This document shows, one piece after another, positions 22,373 to 28,956 of a stretch of DNA of 31,932 nucleotides. Below the pieces are notes generated by a model, which was not told the DNA's origin, ran no database searches, and saw only the letters and a list, made by a program, of their open reading frames with translations. Made by a program: the position numbers and the translations under genes. Location of the stretch: the NCBI GenBank assembly GCA_002407845.1, contig DHPK01000019.1, forward strand, positions 24,011-55,942, written 5' to 3'. How positions within the stretch are numbered: position 1 is the first letter of the stretch; every line of letters begins with the position of its first letter. The stretch comes from Leptolinea sp. UBA5366. GTDB lineage: Bacteria > Chloroflexota > Anaerolineae > Anaerolineales > Anaerolineaceae.

Positions 22373-24228
22373 TGCAGAAAAAAGAATCTGATGAAAAGTC
22401 AATCTTGAAGGCATTCAAATCGCGGTTGCTTGATTTTTGGAATGCATTGCGGAACACGCCGCAGGCGTTCCGGCTGGTCTGGCAGGCGAGCCCGTCCGCT
22501 GCAATTCTCGGCATGCTGCTGACGCTGATCATGGCATTGCTGCCCGCTGCGCAGGCGTGGGTTGGAAAACTGATCATCGACTCGATTCTCCAAGCGATTG
22601 CGATTCATGCCGAACCACTCGCCGGCATTCGGTTGGTGCTGCCTTATCTGCTGATTGAATTTACCCTTGTGCTGACCGGGTCGCTTTGCCAGCAGCTTAA
22701 GAGTCTGTTTGACCGCATGCTGCAGTCCCAGCTGACCAATCTGGTCAACAGTCTGATCATTGAAAAAGCGATCAAGTTAGACCTGCAGTTTTTTGAGGAT
22801 TCAGTTTTCTACGATATGCTGCAAAACGCCCGCCGGCAGGCAGACGTCAGCACTTTGCGCATCATTAATGCGACACTCCAAATGGTGCAGCAGATCATCA
22901 CGCTGCTTTCGCTGATCTTCATTTTAGCGCAATTCAGCCCATGGCTGGTTCTGGTGATCTTTTTGACAGCAATCCCATCTTTTCTCTCCCAATCGCAGTA
23001 TGCGGCGATGTCTTTTCGGGCTGTCACGCACCGGGCGCCTGAATCCAGACTGTTGAATTATCTTGAAATGATTCTGACCGGCAGCGATACGGTCAAAGAA
23101 GTAAAATTGTTTGGGTTAGGTGATCCGCTTCTGAAGCGCTATCGGCAGCTTTTCACACAGTTTTTTGAGGAGGACAAGGCGATTGCTACGAAGAAAACGA
23201 TCGCGGCAATTGGTTGGGGGCTGCTTTCCATGGCAGCCTATTATGCCAGTTATGGCTGGATCGTGTTTCGCACGATCGCACTGACCATCACGCTCGGTGA
23301 CATGACGATGTATTTGGCGAACTTCCGCCAATCCCAGTCCTCATTGAGCTCATTGCTGAGCAGCCTCAACAGCTTGTATGAGAGCAATCTGTTTCTCGAT
23401 AATCTGCTCGATTTCCTGGAAATCAAGCCAAGTCTTGACGCCAATCCGGATGGGAAAGCAGCACCCGCGCCGATTAAGATCGGGATTGAATTCAGGAATG
23501 TCTCATTTCGTTATCCGGGAGCCGATCAGGATGTGCTGAAAGGGATCAACCTGTTCATTCACCCCGGTGAGCGAATTGCGCTGGTCGGTCTGAACGGAGC
23601 GGGAAAGACAACGCTGATCAAGTTGCTGACCCGGCTCTATGACCCGAGCGAAGGCCAGATTCTCTTGGACGGCATTGACTTGCGCGCGTATAACCTGACC
23701 AGCCTGCATCAGCGTTTCGGGGTGATTTTTCAAGACTTTGTGCGTTATCAGTTTACCGTTCGCGAAAACATCGGATTTGGGCAGATTGATGCGCTTGATG
23801 ATCTTGACCGGATTTGGGATGCGGCTCAGCGCGGCGGAGCTGAACCGCTGATTGAGCGGCTGCCCGAAGGATTGGACACGGTATTGGGCAGACGCTGGGA
23901 TCATGGTGTCGATCTCTCAGGCGGCGAATGGCAGAAAATTGCGCTCTCGCGCGCCTATATGCGCGAAGCTGAGGTTCTCGTGCTGGATGAACCAACATCG
24001 GCGCTGGACGCTGAGGCAGAATATGAAGTGTTCAAACGCTTTGGCGAACTGATGCAGGGTCGCATTGCGATTCTGATTTCCCATCGGTTTTCGACTGTGC
24101 GGATGGTGGATAGGATTATCGTGCTCTCGGAGGGCAAGATCATTGAAAACGGCAGCCATGAGGAATTGATCCGGAAAAATGGCGTTTATGCCGGATTGTT
24201 CAACCTGCAAGCCGAGGGATACCGCTGA
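22372..24228 (+). CDS. ABC exporter, fused membrane and ATP-binding domains
   Basis: 618 aa half-transporter with a six-helix membrane domain (about residues 35-335) followed by an ATPase domain (about 370-610). Nucleotide motifs are complete: Walker A GLNGAGKTT (Lys 412), signature LSGGEWQK from Leu 515, Walker B VLVLDEP (Asp 539, Glu 540) and the H-loop HRFSTV (His 571). It should work as a homodimer or with another half-transporter encoded elsewhere, exporting a lipid, peptide or drug; the cargo cannot be read from the sequence. It overlaps the DUF1801 gene by one base and is followed closely by a small ORF and a metallo-hydrolase gene, so a five-gene operon from 22007 to 25742 is likely. 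Confidence 0.94.
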   Translation: MQKKESDEKSILKAFKSRLLDFWNALRNTPQAFRLVWQASPSAAILGMLLTLIMALLPAAQAWVGKLIIDSILQAIAIHAEPLAGIRLVLPYLLIEFTLVLTGSLCQQLKSLFDRMLQSQLTNLVNSLIIEKAIKLDLQFFEDSVFYDMLQNARRQADVSTLRIINATLQMVQQIITLLSLIFILAQFSPWLVLVIFLTAIPSFLSQSQYAAMSFRAVTHRAPESRLLNYLEMILTGSDTVKEVKLFGLGDPLLKRYRQLFTQFFEEDKAIATKKTIAAIGWGLLSMAAYYASYGWIVFRTIALTITLGDMTMYLANFRQSQSSLSSLLSSLNSLYESNLFLDNLLDFLEIKPSLDANPDGKAAPAPIKIGIEFRNVSFRYPGADQDVLKGINLFIHPGERIALVGLNGAGKTTLIKLLTRLYDPSEGQILLDGIDLRAYNLTSLHQRFGVIFQDFVRYQFTVRENIGFGQIDALDDLDRIWDAAQRGGAEPLIERLPEGLDTVLGRRWDHGVDLSGGEWQKIALSRAYMREAEVLVLDEPTSALDAEAEYEVFKRFGELMQGRIAILISHRFSTVRMVDRIIVLSEGKIIENGSHEELIRKNGVYAGLFNLQAEGYR

Positions 24229-24240
24229 TCTGAAGGGATG

Positions 24241-24426
24241 ATGCAGGAGCTTTTCAAAATAGCAGGACTCGTTGAGAAATTTGAGGAAGTTTTGATTGAA
24301 AAAGGCTTTTCAGGTTCCAGATGTTCAATCCGCAGCCTTTCAATGCGAGGAGTGCGTCGCAAAAAACGAGCGCCTGATCTGCCCAATTTTCGTCAGGGTC
24401 ACCTGATTCAGTCTGATGCCTCATGA
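24241..24426 (+). CDS. Possible small protein between ABC exporter and MBL hydrolase
   Basis: 61 aa from ATG 24241 (or ATG 24238). I do not recognise it. The first third looks like an amphipathic helix (ELFKIAGLVEKFEEVLIEKG) and the rest is basic (GVRRKKRAP). The case for it is context: it fills an otherwise empty 194-base gap in a tight operon and its stop overlaps the next start as ATGA. Against it, the Shine-Dalgarno is poor (GAAGGG only two to five bases away) and no family is evident. Confidence 0.4.
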   Translation: MQELFKIAGLVEKFEEVLIEKGFSGSRCSIRSLSMRGVRRKKRAPDLPNFRQGHLIQSDAS

Positions 24427-25097
24427 CGAGAATGCCTGTGAAACGAATCTCCCTTTTTCTCCCCGGCGGGTTTGGCAGGGTTAACTGTTATTTGCTGCAC
24501 ACGCCGGATGGGTTTATGCTGATTGATTGCGGCGGGCGAAATCAACGAAGGAAACTTGACTCAGAACTGCGGGAAGCTGGCTGTGAGCCGGGAGAATTGA
24601 AATGGGTCTTTCTGACGCATGGCGATTTTGATCATTGCGGGAATGCTGCTTGGCTGAAAGAAAATTATGGGACACAGATTGCCTTGAGTGAGGCAGATGT
24701 TGGCATGATCCGCGCGCGCGATATGAGCTGCGGCAGAAAAGGCATTCCCGCGGTTGCCCGTCCTTTTTTACCCTGGATCTATGCCTTCAAGCCGGAAGAT
24801 CAGTTTGAACCAGATTTGCTGTTAACAGAAAATACCAATTTGCAGCGCTGCGGCATCGATGCTGCTGTAATTGAGCTTCCGGGACACACAAAAGGGTCGA
24901 TGGCGTTTCTGACCGCTGCCGGCGATTTGTTTTGCGGGGACTTGCTGGTCAGCCGGCGCGGCGTGGTGCTCAACTCCATTTTGGACGATGAGGCAGCTGC
25001 CCGGGCAAGCGTGGAAAAAATCCGCGGACTTGCCTGCCAAACGGTTTATCCCGGGCACGGCAGACCCTTTGAAAGAAAAGATATTCGGATAACTTAA
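24423..25097 (+). CDS. Metallo-beta-lactamase-fold hydrolase with HxDxDH motif
   Basis: 224 aa. The usual HxHxDH metal motif appears as THGDFDH: His 66, Asp 68, Asp 70, His 71, so the second His is replaced by Asp, as in one known group of small MBL proteins. Further ligands are visible in LPGHTKGS, CGDLL and YPGHGRP. A thioesterase, lactonase or similar hydrolase role is possible, but the substrate is unknown. The start overlaps the small upstream ORF by ATGA; an alternative start is ATG 24432. There is no signal peptide. Confidence 0.9.
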   Translation: MTRMPVKRISLFLPGGFGRVNCYLLHTPDGFMLIDCGGRNQRRKLDSELREAGCEPGELKWVFLTHGDFDHCGNAAWLKENYGTQIALSEADVGMIRARDMSCGRKGIPAVARPFLPWIYAFKPEDQFEPDLLLTENTNLQRCGIDAAVIELPGHTKGSMAFLTAAGDLFCGDLLVSRRGVVLNSILDDEAAARASVEKIRGLACQTVYPGHGRPFERKDIRIT

Positions 25098-25115
25098 TCG
25101 ACCGCGGAGGACAGG

Positions 25116-25742
25116 ATGACAAAACAGGCGAAACGCGCCTCTGATGAAGCAGTGTTGGCTGCGACTGGCAAGAATTGGCAGACCTGGTTCGGCATTTTAA
25201 ACCAAAACGGAGCTGCTGAAAAGACGCATAAAGAAATCGCTGCCTGGCTGATTTCTGCCGGCTGGCTGGCGGAAAGTCAGGCTTGGTGGGCACAGGGCAT
25301 CACTGTCGCTTACGAATATGAAATTGGACGGCGGGTGCTCGGAGAAACGCAGGATGCCGGATTTAACATGGGAATTCAGCGCACATTCCCGTTGTCGGCA
25401 GAGAAAATCTGGCTTTTTCTGACTTCTGAAAAAGGGTTGCCGCTCTGGCTGGGCGGCGTCAGTTCAAATTTCAGCCTGGAAAAAGGTTCCGCTTACGAAA
25501 CAGCCAATGGAACACGCGGTGAAATACGATCTGTCGAACCCGCTCAGCGGCTTAGACTGACCTGGCAGCCGCCGGATTGGCAGCAGAAAAGCACTTTGCA
25601 GCTATATTTGCTCCAGAAAGGGGAAAACACCAGCTTGCGGTTTCATCACGAGGGATTAAAAGACAGCGCACAACGCGAAAAAATGAAAGCCCACTGGCAG
25701 GCTGTTTTGAATGATCTGGGAGAAGCGTTTGAGCGTCTTTAG
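25116..25742 (+). CDS. DUF4287-like plus SRPBCC/AHSA1 two-domain protein
   Basis: 208 aa. The N-terminal part (about 1-75: KNWQTWFGILNQNGAAEKTH, IAAWLISAG, WWAQGITVAYEYEIGRR) resembles DUF4287. The C-terminal part (about 85-208) is an SRPBCC/AHSA1 lipid-binding-type domain (IQRTFPLSAEKIWLFLT, RLRLTWQPPDW, HWQAVLNDLGE). The fusion is known in bacteria without a settled function. GGAGG precedes the ATG and the MBL gene ends 18 bases upstream. The gene converges on the glycosyltransferase with 6 bases between the stops; a 6 bp stem (TGAGCG/CGCTCA, 25730-25751) lies over the junction. Confidence 0.86.
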   Translation: MTKQAKRASDEAVLAATGKNWQTWFGILNQNGAAEKTHKEIAAWLISAGWLAESQAWWAQGITVAYEYEIGRRVLGETQDAGFNMGIQRTFPLSAEKIWLFLTSEKGLPLWLGGVSSNFSLEKGSAYETANGTRGEIRSVEPAQRLRLTWQPPDWQQKSTLQLYLLQKGENTSLRFHHEGLKDSAQREKMKAHWQAVLNDLGEAFERL

Positions 25743-25748
25743 CTGCGC

Positions 25749-26642
25749 TCAGAAGTCTTTTTTACGTAGCTGAGCGAGCTGCTCAGCGATCAGACCGAGC
25801 AGGATCAGGATCAGCCCGGTGGTGATGAACAGCAGCGCTGCGGTGCTCAACCCGCTGCCGCTGATTAAGAATGGCAGTGCCCAAATCGCCCCCAAAAGGA
25901 TCAGGAGCGATCCGACCGGCAAGAAAATGCGCAGCGGATTAAACAGCATGATCATATTGATAATCTGAATAATCGTGTCAAGCGCTGTCATCGTGTTGAT
26001 TGTGCTTTTGCCGGCAGTCCGTTCGCGGACTTCGATTGGCGCTTCAATGACGAGATGCTTTTTCTGGATGAAAATCAGCGTCATCACCTCAGAAAATGCC
26101 ATCGATTCCGGACAAAGCGGCAAATACTTTTTGACCAATGCGACGGTATAGAGCTTCATGCCGCTGTTTAAATCTTTGACTGGCACATCCATCATCATTT
26201 TTGCAACTGAACGGATCAGACTCTTGCCGAGCGAGCGGTAGGCTTGCGACGCAGTGCGGCTGGCACTGGAACGGCTGCCGATGACCAGATCTGCATCGGT
26301 TTGCCCGCGCTGCTGCAGCAGCGTTTGGATGTCCTCAAGCCGGTGCTGCCCGTCCGCATCCATCGTCACGGCGTAAGCAGTCTCCACCTGAGAGAGACCG
26401 GTAATCAGCGCCCCGCCGTAACCGCGGTTGACCTTGTGTGTCAGGACGGTCAGCACTTCCCCGTGCAGTTTTGAAAAATCGGAGAGAACCTCAGCAGTCT
26501 TGTCCGTTGAAGCGTCATTGACGACGATCAGCTGACAGCCGTTTTGCTGGCAGTAGGCGATGACATCAGGTAAGAATTGCTGCAGCGAAGCTTCCTCGTT
26601 GTAAGCCGGAATGACAATGGTGAGTGAGGCGGGTGATGTCAT
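25749..26642 (-). CDS. Family 2 glycosyltransferase, DPM1-like, with two membrane helices
   Basis: 297 aa. The GT-A fold is clear from TIVIPAYNEE near the N-terminus, VVNDASTDKT, the metal motif MDADGQH and VIGSR. Such enzymes move a sugar from a nucleotide donor to a lipid such as undecaprenyl phosphate, or to a glycan. Two hydrophobic helices (about residues 240-262 and 267-288) put the C-terminus in the membrane. The Shine-Dalgarno is weak. It lies downstream of tRNA-Leu on the same strand, but a hairpin separates them, so it may be transcribed alone. Confidence 0.92.
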   Translation of the reverse strand: MTSPASLTIVIPAYNEEASLQQFLPDVIAYCQQNGCQLIVVNDASTDKTAEVLSDFSKLHGEVLTVLTHKVNRGYGGALITGLSQVETAYAVTMDADGQHRLEDIQTLLQQRGQTDADLVIGSRSSASRTASQAYRSLGKSLIRSVAKMMMDVPVKDLNSGMKLYTVALVKKYLPLCPESMAFSEVMTLIFIQKKHLVIEAPIEVRERTAGKSTINTMTALDTIIQIINMIMLFNPLRIFLPVGSLLILLGAIWALPFLISGSGLSTAALLFITTGLILILLGLIAEQLAQLRKKDF

Positions 26643-26685
26643 GGATTGATCTTAATATAAAATGGCTGAATTTTCAATGACAAGA

Positions 26686-26712
26686 TACAAAAAAACCGCT
26701 CATCAGCGATTT
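26686..26712. terminator. Hairpin between tRNA-Leu and the glycosyltransferase, possibly bidirectional
   Basis: CGCT/AGCG (26697-26708, CATC loop) is flanked by A and T runs that extend the pairing with one mismatch. On the minus strand it is followed by seven T, which makes it a terminator for the tRNA. The stem is short. Confidence 0.55.
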
Positions 26713-26718
26713 TCATTG

Positions 26719-26800
26719 TGCGCTGGGGGGGAATCGAACCCCCACGACTTGCGTCACATGGCCCTCAACCATGCCTGTCTGCCAGTTCCAGCACCAGCGC
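26719..26800 (-). tRNA. tRNA-Leu (anticodon GAG)
   Basis: Minus-strand tRNA of 82 bases. Acceptor GCGCTGG pairs with CCAGCGC, the discriminator is A, and no CCA is encoded. The anticodon arm is CATGG-TTGAGGG-CCATG, giving anticodon GAG. A variable arm with stem GAC/GTC (GCAA loop) shows a class II tRNA, and the T arm carries GGTTCGATTCC. A consensus promoter lies just upstream. Confidence 0.96.
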
Positions 26801-26812
26801 GTTAGCTTTTGT

Positions 26813-26840
26813 ATTATAATCAGGTACGCAATGTTGTCAA
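26813..26840 (-). promoter_or_regulatory. Consensus promoter of tRNA-Leu
   Basis: On the minus strand: TTGACA (26835-26840), a 16-base spacer and TATAAT (26813-26818). Both hexamers are perfect. The tRNA 5' end is about 13 bases downstream of the -10. Confidence 0.9.
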
Positions 26841-26878
26841 GGAAAGAATGTTATTTTCAGGCAAAATCATGCTGAAAT

Positions 26879-26887
26879 TGATACAAT
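26879..26887 (+). promoter_or_regulatory. Extended -10 promoter of plsX
   Basis: TGATACAAT is an extended -10 with TACAAT. The predicted leader to the plsX start is about 98 bases and contains the hairpin next to the ribosome binding site. No good -35 is seen. Confidence 0.45.
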
Positions 26888-26954
26888 TCTGAGAAAGCTT
26901 CGTGCCCTTAATCCAGCATTCGTCACGGATTGCCGGATTGAGTTTAAAGAAAGG

Positions 26955-26981
26955 GAAACATCCGATCAAACGGGATGTTTC
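26955..26981 (+). promoter_or_regulatory. Perfect inverted repeat beside the plsX ribosome binding site
   Basis: GAAACATCC (26955-26963) and GGATGTTTC (26973-26981) form a perfect 9 bp stem with a 9-base loop. The Shine-Dalgarno AGGAG starts at 26982, immediately after it. It could be an RNA control hairpin or a protein operator within the leader. Confidence 0.65.
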
Positions 26982-26991
26982 AGGAGAAAAT

Positions 26992-27987
26992 ATGGCGATT
27001 GTATTAGACGCGATGGGCAGCGATGAATGCCCGAAACCCGAAATTGCAGCTGCAATTTACGCAGCCAGACATCTGAATGAAGAAATTATTCTGGTCGGCC
27101 ACCGGGACGTGATTATGCAGCACGCTTCGGAGAGCGATTTTGCCGGCTTGAAAATTGAGATCGTTCACGCTGAGGATATTTTGGAGATGGGCGAGAAGGC
27201 TGTTAAAAGCGCGCAGCAAAAACCAAACAACTCGATGGCAGTCGGGTTGGAATTGGTGAAAGACGGCACTGCTGAAGCCTTTTTAACTGCGGGTAATACC
27301 GGCGCCGCGATGTTTAATAGCCTGCGAAAACTGGGTCGGATTCAAAACGTTGCGCGGCCGGCGCTGACGACCCGCTTCCCGACAGTCGATGGGTTTTGCG
27401 TTGTGCTGGATATCGGTGCGAACGCAGATTGCCGCCCGGAATACCTTGAACAATTTGCGATCATGGGATCTGTCTTCGCGGAAACTATGCTGGAAATTGA
27501 CCAGCCCAGAATCGGCTTGCTGAATAACGGCGAGGAAGCTGGAAAAGGGAACGAATTGATGCGCAGCACCTATGCGCTGCTTGAAAAAACCGATATAAAC
27601 TTCATTGGAAACGTCGAACCGAATGAAGTCTTCAATCATAAAGCAGATGTGGTTGTGACGGACGGATTCACCGGCAACATCCTGATCAAAACCTCTGAAG
27701 CGGCAGCAAGAATGCTGACCGGTTTGCTTAAAGAAAACCTGACATCCTCGCTGCAATCCAAAATCGGGGCAGCTTTATCAAAGGATGCTTTCAAATCACT
27801 GAAATCTAAAATGGACCCGAACGCAATCGGGGCTGCGCCGCTGCTGGGAATTGACGGCTTGTCATTTGTCGGACACGGCCGGTCGAACACCGAAGCGCTG
27901 GTCAGCGGAATCAAACTGGTTCGTTCCGCGATTGATGCTGATCTGGTCGGGACCATCCGTCAATCTGTTCAGGCAAAACTAAACTAA
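26992..27987 (+). CDS. plsX: Phosphate acyltransferase PlsX
   Basis: Converts acyl-ACP to acyl-phosphate, the donor for PlsY in phospholipid synthesis; a peripheral membrane enzyme. 331 aa, the family's usual length. Family motifs are IVLDAMGSDECPKPE at the start, FLTAGNTGAAM, FCVVLDIGANAD, IGLLNNGEEAGKGNE, VTDGFTGNI and FVGHGRSN. I chose ATG 26992 instead of the longer frame from 26902 because AGGAG (26982-26986) lies 5 bases before it and PlsX proteins begin at this point. The usual partners fabH, fabD and acpP are not adjacent. Confidence 0.96.
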   Translation: MAIVLDAMGSDECPKPEIAAAIYAARHLNEEIILVGHRDVIMQHASESDFAGLKIEIVHAEDILEMGEKAVKSAQQKPNNSMAVGLELVKDGTAEAFLTAGNTGAAMFNSLRKLGRIQNVARPALTTRFPTVDGFCVVLDIGANADCRPEYLEQFAIMGSVFAETMLEIDQPRIGLLNNGEEAGKGNELMRSTYALLEKTDINFIGNVEPNEVFNHKADVVVTDGFTGNILIKTSEAAARMLTGLLKENLTSSLQSKIGAALSKDAFKSLKSKMDPNAIGAAPLLGIDGLSFVGHGRSNTEALVSGIKLVRSAIDADLVGTIRQSVQAKLN

Positions 27988-28004
27988 AACGCAAAGGATC
28001 GTAT

Positions 28005-28712
28005 ATGTATATTTACACCAATGAAAAGAAACTGAAAAAAAATAAGAAGATTTCAAAAATGGTCACTGGCGTTGCCTTTGCTGTCTTGATTTTAGGCGCG
28101 GTTGCTGCCTTTTCTCCTGAATATTTTACCTATTCATTTATCGCATTGATCATCGGTGTTGTGCTTTCCCAACTGTCGATCACGATGACGACCCGCTGGG
28201 GACGCGAACCAAGCAACAATGACATTTTTAATGTCAAGCTGAAAGGGTTAAGCGACAACTTCTCAATTTATCATTACATGGATCCGGTTGACCACCTGCT
28301 GGTCGGCACAGCCGGCGCATTCATCCTGATCCCCTTTTTTCAAGGCGGGATCATTGGATACGATGAGAAAAAAGGCCGCTGGACACAGAAAAAAGCGAGC
28401 TTGTTCATGAAGTTTTTTGGTCAGGAATCCTTGGGACGCCCTGATATTGACGCTGAAAAAGCGCTCGAAGATGTAAAACAATATTTCATCAGCCGCGATA
28501 TCGATTTTCCTGCGGAAAAAATCCATCCGGTGCTGGTGTTCATTGGGCCGAAGTCTTCAATCGACCCTGAGGCTAATTTCAAGTATGACACGATCATGCT
28601 TGACAAACTGAAGGATACGATCCGGAAATATATTCGTGATAAATCGGATCGGCTGACCCCTGAGTTCATCGATGAAGTGACAGACAAACTGCCGTTGGAT
28701 GATATCGAATAA
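28005..28712 (+). CDS. Membrane-anchored NERD-like domain protein
   Basis: 235 aa. A short lysine-rich N-terminus is followed by two membrane helices (about 19-36 and 41-60). A soluble domain comes next, in which MDPVDHLLVGTAGAFILIP, GGIIGYDEKKGRWTQKK and HPVLVFIGP resemble the nuclease-related NERD domain. The E-x-K pair expected after the hydrophobic strand is missing (it reads LIPFFQGG), so nuclease activity is doubtful. A helical charged C-terminus follows. It lies 17 bases after plsX and is probably cotranscribed. The NERD assignment is by pattern only. Confidence 0.75.
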   Translation: MYIYTNEKKLKKNKKISKMVTGVAFAVLILGAVAAFSPEYFTYSFIALIIGVVLSQLSITMTTRWGREPSNNDIFNVKLKGLSDNFSIYHYMDPVDHLLVGTAGAFILIPFFQGGIIGYDEKKGRWTQKKASLFMKFFGQESLGRPDIDAEKALEDVKQYFISRDIDFPAEKIHPVLVFIGPKSSIDPEANFKYDTIMLDKLKDTIRKYIRDKSDRLTPEFIDEVTDKLPLDDIE

Positions 28713-28764
28713 ATCCGGAATGAGCGTTTGAAGTTCCCGACTTAGGAAGACAATGAAAAACGCG

Positions 28765-28798
28765 AAAGGTCATGCCAATTCCGGCATGACCTTTTTTT
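28765..28798 (+). terminator. Rho-independent terminator after the NERD-like gene
   Basis: AAAGGTCATGCC (28765-28776) pairs with GGCATGACCTTT (28783-28794), a perfect 12 bp stem with a 6-base loop and a T run to 28798. Confidence 0.95.
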
Positions 28799-28956
28799 AT
28801 GCGTTTCCCGATTCAGAAAGCCCCACATTTTTCTTAATCTTTACAATGAATTTCTGTGGTTTCGAGCGATTCCAGCTATGATTGAACAGGGCTAAGAAAA
28901 AACGGCGGCTGGTTCGGTGCCGATTTGATAACAAATTTTTGTTTAAGGGAGAGAAA

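Noticed and set aside
26902..26991. Longer plsX start at 26902
   Set aside because: The extra 30 residues do not belong to PlsX, and the perfect Shine-Dalgarno and family N-terminus point to 26992.
28882..28956. Longer start of the serine hydrolase at 28882
   Set aside because: The added residues are highly basic and would bury the signal peptide. AAGGGAG sits right before ATG 28957.
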